Part shown: in pieces, positions 1 through 5,157 of the stretch
Layout: every line of letters begins with the position of its first letter
Numbering within the stretch: position 1 is the first letter of the stretch
Origin: Caulobacter segnis
GTDB lineage: Bacteria > Pseudomonadota > Alphaproteobacteria > Caulobacterales > Caulobacteraceae
NCBI RefSeq assembly: GCF_003243465.1
Contig: NZ_QFQZ01000138.1
Coordinates: 1 to 5,897, forward strand
Length of the DNA stretch: 5,897 nt
Direction of reading: 5' to 3'
Program-made: the position numbers and the translations under genes
Notes under the pieces: generated by a model
What the model was told of the DNA's origin: nothing
Databases searched by the model: none
The model's input: the letters and a program-made list of their open reading frames with translations, nothing else

Positions 1-935
1 CCGATCGAGGGGAAACGGTCGAGGTCCGGGGCCTCGAACGTCAGCTGGCCATAGGCGGCGAGATCCAGGCGCGGCGCCGGCCACGGCAGGCGGTCGGGCC
101 AGGAGAAGGCGCAGGCGATCGGCGCGCGCATGTCCGGCGCCCCCAGCTGGGCGAGCGTCGAGCCGTCGACATATTCCACCAGGCTGTGAATCACGGACTG
201 CGGGTGGATCACCACGTCGACACGGTCTTCCGGGGTTCCGAACAGGTAGGAGGCTTCGATCATCTCGAGCCCCTTGTTCATCATCGTCGCGGAATCGACC
301 GAAATCTTGGCGCCCATGGACCAGTTCGGGTGAGCGATAGCCTGCTCCGGCGTCGCTTGGGCCATGGCGGCCTTGTCCCAGGCGCGGAACGGCCCGCCCG
401 ACGCGGTGAGGATCAGCCTCGCCACACGGTGGGCGCAGTCGGGCTGCAGAACCTGGAAGATGGCCGAGTGTTCGGAATCGACGGGAATCACGGAGCCGCC
501 CGCGGCCTTGGCGATCGCCAGAAGCGCCGGACCGGCGCAGACGAGGCTTTCCTTGTTCGCCAGGGCGATCACAGCCCCGGTGCGGGCGGCGGCGACCGTC
601 GGCGCCAAGCCCGCCGCGCCCACAATGGCCGACATAACCCAGTCCGCGCCCATGGCGGCGGCCTCGATGATCGCGGCCGGGCCAGCGGCCGCCTTGACGC
701 CGCTGCCAGCAAGTCCGTCCCTCAAAGCGGGAAGCTTGGCTTCGTCCTCGATTACGGCGACGACGGGCCGCCAGCGCAGGGCCTGCTCCAGCAGTCGCTC
801 GACATTGCGTCCGGCCGTCAGCGCCAGGATCTCCACCGGCGCGCCGGACTCTTCGAAGAGGCTCAAGGTCGAAAGGCCGATCGATCCGGTCGAGCCTAAA
901 ACCACCACCTTGCGTGGCGAGGTCAATGCGCCCAT
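1..935 (-). CDS. dxr: 1-deoxy-D-xylulose 5-phosphate reductoisomerase (3' end off the window)
   Basis: Dxr (IspC) is the cytoplasmic enzyme that rearranges and reduces 1-deoxy-D-xylulose 5-phosphate to 2-C-methyl-D-erythritol 4-phosphate with NADPH and a divalent metal, the committed step of the MEP isoprenoid pathway. I translated the frame by hand: 311 codons from ATG at 935-933 to the left edge, with no stop. An N-terminal Rossmann fold carries GSTGSIG (residues 14-20). NKES lies at 127-130, metal ligands D153 and E155 in VDSEH, ASGGPF at 178-183, HPNWSMG at 202-208, and NKGLE at 220-224 with the third metal ligand E224. These match the catalytic set known from E. coli. Family members run to about 390-400 residues, so roughly 85-90 residues of the C-terminal helical domain are missing. 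The start lies inside the end of cdsA (13-bp overlap) with only a weak GGGG-type upstream site, so translation is probably coupled to cdsA. Confidence 0.97.
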   Translation of the reverse strand, partial: MGALTSPRKVVVLGSTGSIGLSTLSLFEESGAPVEILALTAGRNVERLLEQALRWRPVVAVIEDEAKLPALRDGLAGSGVKAAAGPAAIIEAAAMGADWVMSAIVGAAGLAPTVAAARTGAVIALANKESLVCAGPALLAIAKAAGGSVIPVDSEHSAIFQVLQPDCAHRVARLILTASGGPFRAWDKAAMAQATPEQAIAHPNWSMGAKISVDSATMMNKGLEMIEASYLFGTPEDRVDVVIHPQSVIHSLVEYVDGSTLAQLGAPDMRAPIACAFSWPDRLPWPAPRLDLAAYGQLTFEAPDLDRFPSI

Positions 936-1750
936 CCCCAGTGATCGACGAGACGTACGGCGGCGATGACGATGGCCGCGAACATCAGGCCGTCGACGCG
1001 GTCCAGCAGACCGCCATGGCCCGGAATGATGTCGCCGCTATCCTTGACGCCAAAACGCCGCTTCAGCATCGATTCCCACAGGTCGCCGGCCATGGTCGCC
1101 AGGCCGCCAAGGAAGCCGACAAGCGCCGCCGCAGGCCACACGAGCTTCAGCTGGGCGAAGTGCGCGACCAGGACCGCGCCGATCGTCGCCGCCACCAGCC
1201 CTCCGATAAAGCCCGACCAGGTCTTGTTGGGCGAAATCTGCGGCCACAGCTTGGGGCCCTTGAGGATGCTCCCGGCGACATAAGCGAAGATGTCCGCGAA
1301 CCAAGTGACGACAAACAGCAGGAGCGTCCACCAGAGGCCGTCGGGCAGCGACCGCACCCACACCAGCGCGATCACGGCGGGGGCGATATAGACCACACCA
1401 TAGGCGGCGTCGGCGCGTCGTTCGACGGCGCCCCGCGCGATCAGACCAGCCAGGAACGCGCCGACCAGAACAACCGACCACGCGATGAAGAACTGGTGCA
1501 GGAACGCGGCGATCACCGCGACCATGCAAAAGACCGCGACCACGGCGCCGACGGCGCGCGGCGCCTTCGGGGCGCTGATCTTGCCCCACTCCCGGGCCAG
1601 CAGGGCCACGCAGATCAGGGCCAGCGCCAGGAACCAGGGGCCGCCCAGCCACACGGCGGCCACGACCGTAGGCACGAGCACGGTGGCCGAGACCACGCGC
1701 ATTCGGAGATTGCCCCAGTTGAAGCGCTTAGCCGGCGACGGCGACGTCAT
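923..1750 (-). CDS. cdsA: phosphatidate cytidylyltransferase (CDP-diacylglycerol synthase)
   Basis: CdsA is an inner-membrane enzyme that joins phosphatidic acid and CTP to give CDP-diacylglycerol, the precursor of all major phospholipids. The chosen start gives 275 residues, normal for the family. The family signature is intact at residues 227-253: SMLKRR, then K236-D237, then GHGG with H245, D250 and D253. A conserved SPNKTWSG lies at 173-180. About eight or nine hydrophobic segments span the protein, for example near 18-36, 39-52, 67-82, 87-105, 140-161, 181-198 and 205-220. I chose ATG at 1750 because a GGAGGGG site lies about nine bases upstream and the basic, conserved N-terminus begins just after. 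In-frame ATGs at 1768 and 1825 have no such site and would add residues running deep into uppS. The gene overlaps the end of uppS by 23 bp and the start of dxr by 13 bp, so co-translation is likely. Confidence 0.95.
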   Translation of the reverse strand: MTSPSPAKRFNWGNLRMRVVSATVLVPTVVAAVWLGGPWFLALALICVALLAREWGKISAPKAPRAVGAVVAVFCMVAVIAAFLHQFFIAWSVVLVGAFLAGLIARGAVERRADAAYGVVYIAPAVIALVWVRSLPDGLWWTLLLFVVTWFADIFAYVAGSILKGPKLWPQISPNKTWSGFIGGLVAATIGAVLVAHFAQLKLVWPAAALVGFLGGLATMAGDLWESMLKRRFGVKDSGDIIPGHGGLLDRVDGLMFAAIVIAAVRLVDHWGWAH

Positions 1751-2507
1751 CGGCCGCGACCCCTCCATAGCGTCGGTCACGGCGACGGTACTCGGCGATC
1801 GCGGCCGCCAAGCCTTCGGGACCATAGTCGGGCCAGAGCACGTCCTGGAAGACGAGCTCGGCGTAGGCGCAGTCCCACAGCAGGAAGTTCGAGATCCGAC
1901 GCTCGCCGCTCGTCCGCACGATCAGGTCGGGCGGCGGGGCGGCGCCTGTCGAGAGAAGCTGGCCAAAGGTTTCCTCGGTCAGGTCCGAAGGCTTGGCTTC
2001 GCCCCGGGCGACCTTTTCGGCGAACGCGCGCGCAGCATCGGCGATGTCGGCCTGTCCGCCATAGTTGAAGGCGACCTGAAGCACGAAATCACTGTTCTGG
2101 GCGGTGCGCCGCTCAGCCCGCTCGATCACCTCGGCGATGTCCGGCGACAGGCCGGCGCGACGACCGATGATGCGCACCCGCACCCCAGCCTTCGCCAGAC
2201 GCTCGAGATCGGATTCCACATAGGCCTTGAGCAGGCCCATCAGCTCGGAGACTTCCTGGGGCGGACGACGCCAGTTCTCGGTCGAGAATCCGAACACCGT
2301 CAGCACGCCGACGTTTTGCTCCTGGGCGCCCTCGACCGTGCGCTTGAGCGCATTGACCCCGGCGCGGTGGCCCAGGACGCGCGGCATGCCCCGCTGCTTC
2401 GCCCAGCGGCCATTGCCATCCATGATAATGGCCACATGCAGTCGCTGGTCGGACGCGCCGCCCGGGGCGCGCGCCGAAACATCCTGCAAGCCGGTGGTCG
2501 GCGACAT
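1728..2507 (-). CDS. uppS: isoprenyl transferase (undecaprenyl diphosphate synthase)
   Basis: UppS is a cis-prenyltransferase that adds isopentenyl units to farnesyl diphosphate, giving undecaprenyl diphosphate, the lipid carrier for peptidoglycan and O-antigen sugars. The 259-residue protein has the family hallmarks: IIMDGNGRWAK with the catalytic Asp at 30, GHRAG with H47, FSTENW at 74-79, and the C-terminal block RTSGERRISNFLLW at 198-211 followed by AYAE with the metal-binding Glu at 217. It has no signal peptide or membrane segment, as expected. The start is uncertain. ATG at 2507 has AAGG nine bases upstream, whereas a TTG at 2516, three codons earlier, has GAGGG only four bases upstream; I prefer the ATG. 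The gene lies 48 bases after frr and its 3' end overlaps cdsA by 23 bp. A short Gly/Ala-rich tail (about residues 248-259) is not part of the conserved fold. The exact chain length of the product cannot be read from sequence. Confidence 0.95.
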   Translation of the reverse strand: MSPTTGLQDVSARAPGGASDQRLHVAIIMDGNGRWAKQRGMPRVLGHRAGVNALKRTVEGAQEQNVGVLTVFGFSTENWRRPPQEVSELMGLLKAYVESDLERLAKAGVRVRIIGRRAGLSPDIAEVIERAERRTAQNSDFVLQVAFNYGGQADIADAARAFAEKVARGEAKPSDLTEETFGQLLSTGAAPPPDLIVRTSGERRISNFLLWDCAYAELVFQDVLWPDYGPEGLAAAIAEYRRRDRRYGGVAADDVAVAG

Positions 2508-2516
2508 CCGCTTCAA

Positions 2517-2551
2517 CCTTCCCTCGTCCTCTCCCCTACGCGACGGGAAGG
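2517..2551 (-). promoter_or_regulatory. hairpin that could mask the uppS ribosome binding site
   Basis: In the frr-uppS gap, CCTTCCC at 2517-2523 and GGGAAGG at 2545-2551 are exact inverted repeats, 7 bp each with 21 bases between. In the minus-strand transcript the 3' arm reads GGGAAGG and contains the AAGG ahead of the uppS ATG, so folding would bury it. The 5' arm begins five bases after the frr stop codon, so a ribosome finishing frr would cover that arm and free the site. The loop is also purine-rich and might offer another binding site. No T tract follows, so it is not an intrinsic terminator. The regulatory role is inferred. Confidence 0.4.
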
Positions 2552-2555
2552 GCGA

Positions 2556-3122
2556 TCAGACCTGCATGATCTCTTGTTCTTTGATTTTCAAGGCCTCGTC
2601 GATGCGCTTGATGGCTTCGTCGGTCATCTTCTGGACCTCGGTTTCCATCTTCTTGCGCTCGTCCTCCGCGACGGCGCCGTCCTTTTCCGCCTTCTTGAGG
2701 TCGTCGTTGGCGTCACGACGCACGTTGCGGACAGCGATCTTCTGCTGCTCGGCGTACTTGCCGGCGATCTTCTGAAGATCCTTGCGGCGCTCTTCGGTCA
2801 GGGGCGGAATCGGAATGCGCAGGTTCTGGCCTTCCACGACGGGGTTCAGGCCCAGGCCCGAAGCGCGGATCGCCTTCTCGACCGAAACCACGACGCCGCG
2901 GTCCCAGACGCTGACATTGATCTGGCGCGGCTCGGGCACGCTGACCGAAGCCACGGCGTTCAGCGGCGTGGTCGAGCCATAGGCCTCGACCATCACCTGG
3001 TCCAGCAGGCTGGCCGAAGCCCGGCCCGTGCGCAGGCTGCCAAACTCTTCCTTCAGAGCGGCGACGGCCTTGTCCATGCGATCGCGATAGCGCGACAGGA
3101 CAGGTTTTTCGGCGGCGGCCAT
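2556..3122 (-). CDS. frr: ribosome recycling factor
   Basis: RRF works with EF-G to split the post-termination ribosome into subunits so that it can be reused; it is a cytoplasmic, usually essential protein. At 188 residues it matches the usual length of about 185. Domain I, a three-helix bundle, is built from residues 1-30 and about 105-188. The small beta domain II lies between and starts at the conserved RTGRAS (31-36). The charged C-terminal helices show the family block VRNVRRDAND at 131-140, with R132 at the position important for ribosome binding in E. coli. ATG at 3122 has a strong GAGGAG eight bases upstream. The gene begins only 29 bases after the pyrH stop, with no terminator between, so it is cotranscribed; the pyrH-frr pair is widely conserved in bacteria. 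Nothing unusual is seen. Confidence 0.97.
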   Translation of the reverse strand: MAAAEKPVLSRYRDRMDKAVAALKEEFGSLRTGRASASLLDQVMVEAYGSTTPLNAVASVSVPEPRQINVSVWDRGVVVSVEKAIRASGLGLNPVVEGQNLRIPIPPLTEERRKDLQKIAGKYAEQQKIAVRNVRRDANDDLKKAEKDGAVAEDERKKMETEVQKMTDEAIKRIDEALKIKEQEIMQV

Positions 3123-3151
3123 GACGGGCTCTCCTCGCTTCTTACTGAATT

Positions 3152-3892
3152 CTAGGCGGTGCGGTCTTGGGCGACCACGGTGTGGGTGCCCTCGCCCCGC
3201 AGGACGCTGAGCAGGTTGCCGCGCCCCTTGATCGAAAAGACGATGATCGGAATGTTGCTGTCGCGCATCAGCGCCACGGCCGAGGCGTCCATGACGCGCA
3301 GGTCCTTGGCCAGGACGTCCATATAGGTCAACCGGTCATAGCGCTGGGCCGTCGGATCCTTCTTGGGATCGGCGGTGTAGACGCCATCGACGCTGGTGCC
3401 CTTGAACAGGGCGTCGCACTGCATCTCGGCCGCCCGCAGGGCCGCGGCGGTGTCGGTGGTGAAGAACGGATTGCCGGTGCCGGCGGCGAAGATCACGACC
3501 CGGCCCTTTTCCAGGTGACGCTGGGCGCGGCGGCGGATGTAGGGCTCGCAGACCGTGGCCATCGGAATGGCGGACTGAACGCGCGTCTGAACGCCGATGC
3601 GTTCCAGCGCGTCCTGCATCGCCAGGGCGTTCATCACGGTGGCCAGCATGCCCATGTAGTCGGCGCTGGAGCGTTCCATGCCCTTGGCCGCCCCGGCCAT
3701 GCCGCGGAAGATGTTGCCGCCGCCGATGACCAGGCAAAGCTCGACGCCCGAGCGGACGATTTCCGCGACGTCCTCGGCCACCGACTGGACGGTGTTGGTG
3801 TCGATGCCATAGGGCGTCTCGCCCATCAGGACCTCGCCCGACACCTTCAGCAGAACACGGCGATATTTCTGGGGCGCGCTGGTATCGGACAT
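3152..3892 (-). CDS. pyrH: UMP kinase
   Basis: PyrH phosphorylates UMP to UDP with ATP, feeding UTP, CTP and UDP-sugar synthesis. Bacterial UMP kinases are hexamers of the amino-acid-kinase fold, activated by GTP and inhibited by UTP. The 246-residue product has KVSGE at 16-20 (phosphate-binding Lys), GGGNIFRG at 57-64, GTGNPFFTTDTAA at 138-150 (UMP-binding region), DGVYTADP at 169-176 and DASAVALMRD at 202-211, all typical. I chose ATG at 3892, giving MSDTSAPQKYRR, because AGGA lies ten bases upstream and this N-terminus has family length. An ATG at 3925 would add 11 residues, has no ribosome binding site and falls almost on the predicted transcription start. The gene opens a new transcription unit after the tsf terminator and leads into frr. 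Confidence 0.96.
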   Translation of the reverse strand: MSDTSAPQKYRRVLLKVSGEVLMGETPYGIDTNTVQSVAEDVAEIVRSGVELCLVIGGGNIFRGMAGAAKGMERSSADYMGMLATVMNALAMQDALERIGVQTRVQSAIPMATVCEPYIRRRAQRHLEKGRVVIFAAGTGNPFFTTDTAAALRAAEMQCDALFKGTSVDGVYTADPKKDPTAQRYDRLTYMDVLAKDLRVMDASAVALMRDSNIPIIVFSIKGRGNLLSVLRGEGTHTVVAQDRTA

Positions 3893-3917
3893 GGACCGCT
3901 GTTCCTGAGTCGTCGGC

Positions 3918-3934
3918 ACGCACATTACGTGCGT
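3918..3934. repeat. 17-bp palindrome over the expected pyrH transcription start
   Basis: ACGCAC at 3918-3923 and GTGCGT at 3929-3934 are exact inverted repeats separated by ATTAC. The element starts inside the predicted -10 box (3933-3938) and covers the likely start of transcription near 3926. Such placement is typical of a repressor operator, though it could also form a short hairpin at the very 5' end of the transcript. No regulator is encoded nearby. Function is inferred from position only. Confidence 0.4.
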
Positions 3935-3962
3935 TCTACAAAACTGAGAGGTGTTTTGCCAA
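3933..3962 (-). promoter_or_regulatory. predicted promoter of pyrH-frr-uppS-cdsA-dxr
   Basis: On the minus strand TTGGCA (3962-3957) is followed after 18 bases by TAGAAC (3938-3933). The wider -10 reads TGTAGAAC, close to the GCTANAWC motif described for Caulobacter housekeeping promoters. The -35 differs from TTGACA at one position. It lies just after the tsf terminator and gives a 5' leader of about 35 bases before the pyrH ATG at 3892. A new promoter is expected here because the terminator cuts off read-through from rpsB-tsf. This is a pattern match by eye. Confidence 0.5.
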
Positions 3963-3985
3963 CCAGGGCTGTGACAGCGGCTGGT
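3962..3985. repeat. imperfect palindrome just upstream of the pyrH -35 box
   Basis: ACCAG at 3962-3966 pairs with CTGGT at 3981-3985, and nested inside, GCTGT at 3968-3972 mirrors ACAGC at 3974-3978 around a single G. The centre lies about 47 bases upstream of the predicted start of transcription, a usual place for an activator or repressor half-site pair. It touches the -35 box by one base. The inner loop is too small for a strong RNA hairpin, so a DNA-binding site is the more natural reading. Function is inferred. Confidence 0.3.
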
Positions 3986-3991
3986 GGGCGC

Positions 3992-4028
3992 AAAAAGGGC
4001 GCGGCGCGCGTCTAGACGCGCCGCGCCC
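3992..4028 (-). terminator. intrinsic terminator of the rpsB-tsf unit
   Basis: GGGCGCGGCGCG at 3997-4008 and CGCGCCGCGCCC at 4017-4028 form a perfect 12-bp stem around an 8-base loop. On the minus strand the stem runs straight into TTTTT (complement of 3996-3992). It begins 42 bases after the tsf stop codon. All features of a Rho-independent terminator are present, oriented to end tsf transcription. On the plus strand no T run follows the stem, so it is one-directional. Confidence 0.93.
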
Positions 4029-4069
4029 TGAATGTCTGCCGGGCGCCGAGCGGCGTCCTACGGAAGGCC

Positions 4070-5008
4070 TTAACCTTGGCCGGTCATGGAAGCGACTTCG
4101 GCGGCGAAGTCGTCCTGCTTCTTTTCAACGCCTTCGCCCAGGGCCAGACGGGTGAAGCCCTTCACGGTGATCGGCGCGCCCAGGGTCTTGGCGGTCTCGG
4201 CGACCAGCTGCTCGACGGTCTGGTCCGGGTTCATGACGAAGGCTTGCTTCAGCAGCACGACTTCTTCCAGGAACTTGCGGATGCGGCCTTCGATCATCTT
4301 CTCGACGACGGCCGGCGGCTTGCCCGATTCCAGGGCCTGCTCGGTGAACACGGCCTTTTCACGCTCGATCGCGGCCGGGTCCAGATCGTCCGGCGACAGC
4401 GACAGCGGCGAGGTCGCGGCGACGTGCATGGCGATCTTGCGGCCCAGCTCGCGCAGGGCGGCCTTGTCGCCGGTCGACTCGAGGGCGACCAGCACGCCGA
4501 TGCGGCCGAGGTCCGGCGCGGTGGCGTTGTGGATGTACGAGGCGACGACGCCGTTCTCGACCGTCCACTTGGCGGCGCGACGGACCATCATGTTCTCGCC
4601 GATCGTGGCGATCAGGTTGGTCAGGTGGTCTTGAACGGTCTCGCCGCCGGCCAGCGTGGCCGCGGTGATGGCTTCGACCGAACCGTCGGTGCCGATGGCG
4701 GCGCCGGCGATCTGGCGCGCGGCGCCCTGGAACAGGTCGTTACGCGACACGAAGTCGGTCTCGGCGTTCACTTCGACGGCCGTGGCGGTTTCGCCCGCGC
4801 CCTGCTCGGCCGTGGCGATGGCCACCAGACCTTCGGCGGCGGCGCGGTCAGCCTTCTTGGCGGCCTTCGAGAGACCCTTGGCGCGCAGCCAGTCGATGGA
4901 GGCTTCGATGTCGCCGTTGTTCTCAGCCAGCGCCTTCTTGCAGTCCATCATGCCGACGCCGGACTTTTCGCGCAGTTCCTTGACGAGGGCGGCGGTGATC
5001 TCAGCCAT
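4070..5008 (-). CDS. tsf: translation elongation factor Ts
   Basis: EF-Ts is the guanine nucleotide exchange factor that releases GDP from EF-Tu so that it can bind GTP and aminoacyl-tRNA again. The 312-residue product (E. coli about 283) opens with the UBA-like N-terminal domain, with LREKSGVGMMDCKKAL at 12-27 and the SIDWLRAKGL helix at 37-46. The core holds TDFVSRN at 84-90, whose Asp-Phe pair inserts into EF-Tu in the known complex, and HVAA at 195-198. The extra length lies mainly in Ala-rich parts of the core, common in alphaproteobacteria. ATG at 5008 has GGAGA about seven bases upstream. The gene follows rpsB by 149 bases holding leader hairpins and ends at a strong intrinsic terminator, so it is the last gene of its unit. 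Confidence 0.98.
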   Translation of the reverse strand: MAEITAALVKELREKSGVGMMDCKKALAENNGDIEASIDWLRAKGLSKAAKKADRAAAEGLVAIATAEQGAGETATAVEVNAETDFVSRNDLFQGAARQIAGAAIGTDGSVEAITAATLAGGETVQDHLTNLIATIGENMMVRRAAKWTVENGVVASYIHNATAPDLGRIGVLVALESTGDKAALRELGRKIAMHVAATSPLSLSPDDLDPAAIEREKAVFTEQALESGKPPAVVEKMIEGRIRKFLEEVVLLKQAFVMNPDQTVEQLVAETAKTLGAPITVKGFTRLALGEGVEKKQDDFAAEVASMTGQG

Positions 5009-5036
5009 CGAGTGTCTCCAGATTCAAACGGTTAGC

Positions 5037-5097
5037 GACCGGGCCTGTGGCCCGCCAAATCTATAAGCATTGGGACCGGGCTTATTAGCCCGGTCCC
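5037..5097 (-). promoter_or_regulatory. rpsB-tsf intergenic paired hairpins, attenuator-like
   Basis: GGGACCGGGC (5072-5081) and GCCCGGTCCC (5088-5097) form a perfect 10-bp stem with a 6-base loop. Closer to tsf, CGGGCC (5040-5045) and GGCCCG (5049-5054) form a 6-bp stem with a 3-base loop. GACCGGGC occurs at both 5037-5044 and 5074-5081, so the 5088-5095 arm could pair with either copy. The first stem is followed on the minus strand by AATGCTTATAG rather than a clean T run, so strong intrinsic termination is unlikely. Partial attenuation, mRNA processing or 3'-end protection of rpsB mRNA are possible. The structure is seen in the sequence; the role is inferred. Confidence 0.6.
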
Positions 5098-5157
5098 GTG
5101 TCAGGGTCGCGACGGTCCTCAGGCCAGGTGCTCACCCGGCCGAGAACGCGTGGGAAA

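Noticed and set aside
186..969. Two plus-strand open frames opposite dxr
   Set aside because: The minus strand gives an intact Dxr frame with all catalytic motifs from 935 to the edge; the plus-strand products have none.
1750..1825. Longer cdsA starting at 1825 or 1768
   Set aside because: Neither start has a ribosome binding site, and the extra residues are non-conserved translation of uppS sequence in another frame.
914..2068. A 384-codon plus-strand open frame opposite cdsA
   Set aside because: Its product is an Arg/His/Asp-rich repetitive string typical of a shadow frame, and cdsA is unmistakable on the other strand.
2508..2516. uppS starting at a TTG codon at 2516
   Set aside because: GAGGG lies only four bases from it and TTG is a weak start; the ATG at 2507 has acceptable spacing. 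It is not excluded.
1485..3155. A 556-codon open frame on the plus strand opposite uppS and frr
   Set aside because: It is antisense to well-recognised genes, has no family motif, and crosses gene boundaries. In GC-rich DNA stop codons are rare on the opposite strand, so long empty frames are expected.
3167..4015. A 282-codon plus-strand open frame mirroring pyrH and its leader
   Set aside because: Antisense shadow rich in Gly, His and Ala; it also runs through the promoter and into the terminator stem.
3907..5025. GANTC sites (possible CcrM methylation) at 3907-3911 and 5021-5025 near the pyrH and tsf starts
   Set aside because: GANTC also occurs at several places inside the genes, and about one per few hundred bases is expected by chance at this GC content, so I see no enrichment.
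4076..5035. A 319-codon plus-strand open frame mirroring tsf
   Set aside because: It covers tsf almost exactly in antisense, has no recognisable domain, and arises from the codon bias of tsf.
5055..5104. A separate tsf promoter in the rpsB-tsf gap
   Set aside because: CTGACA and TAATAA are only 11 bases apart, and TTATAG has no convincing -35 partner. The bases are better explained by the hairpin.
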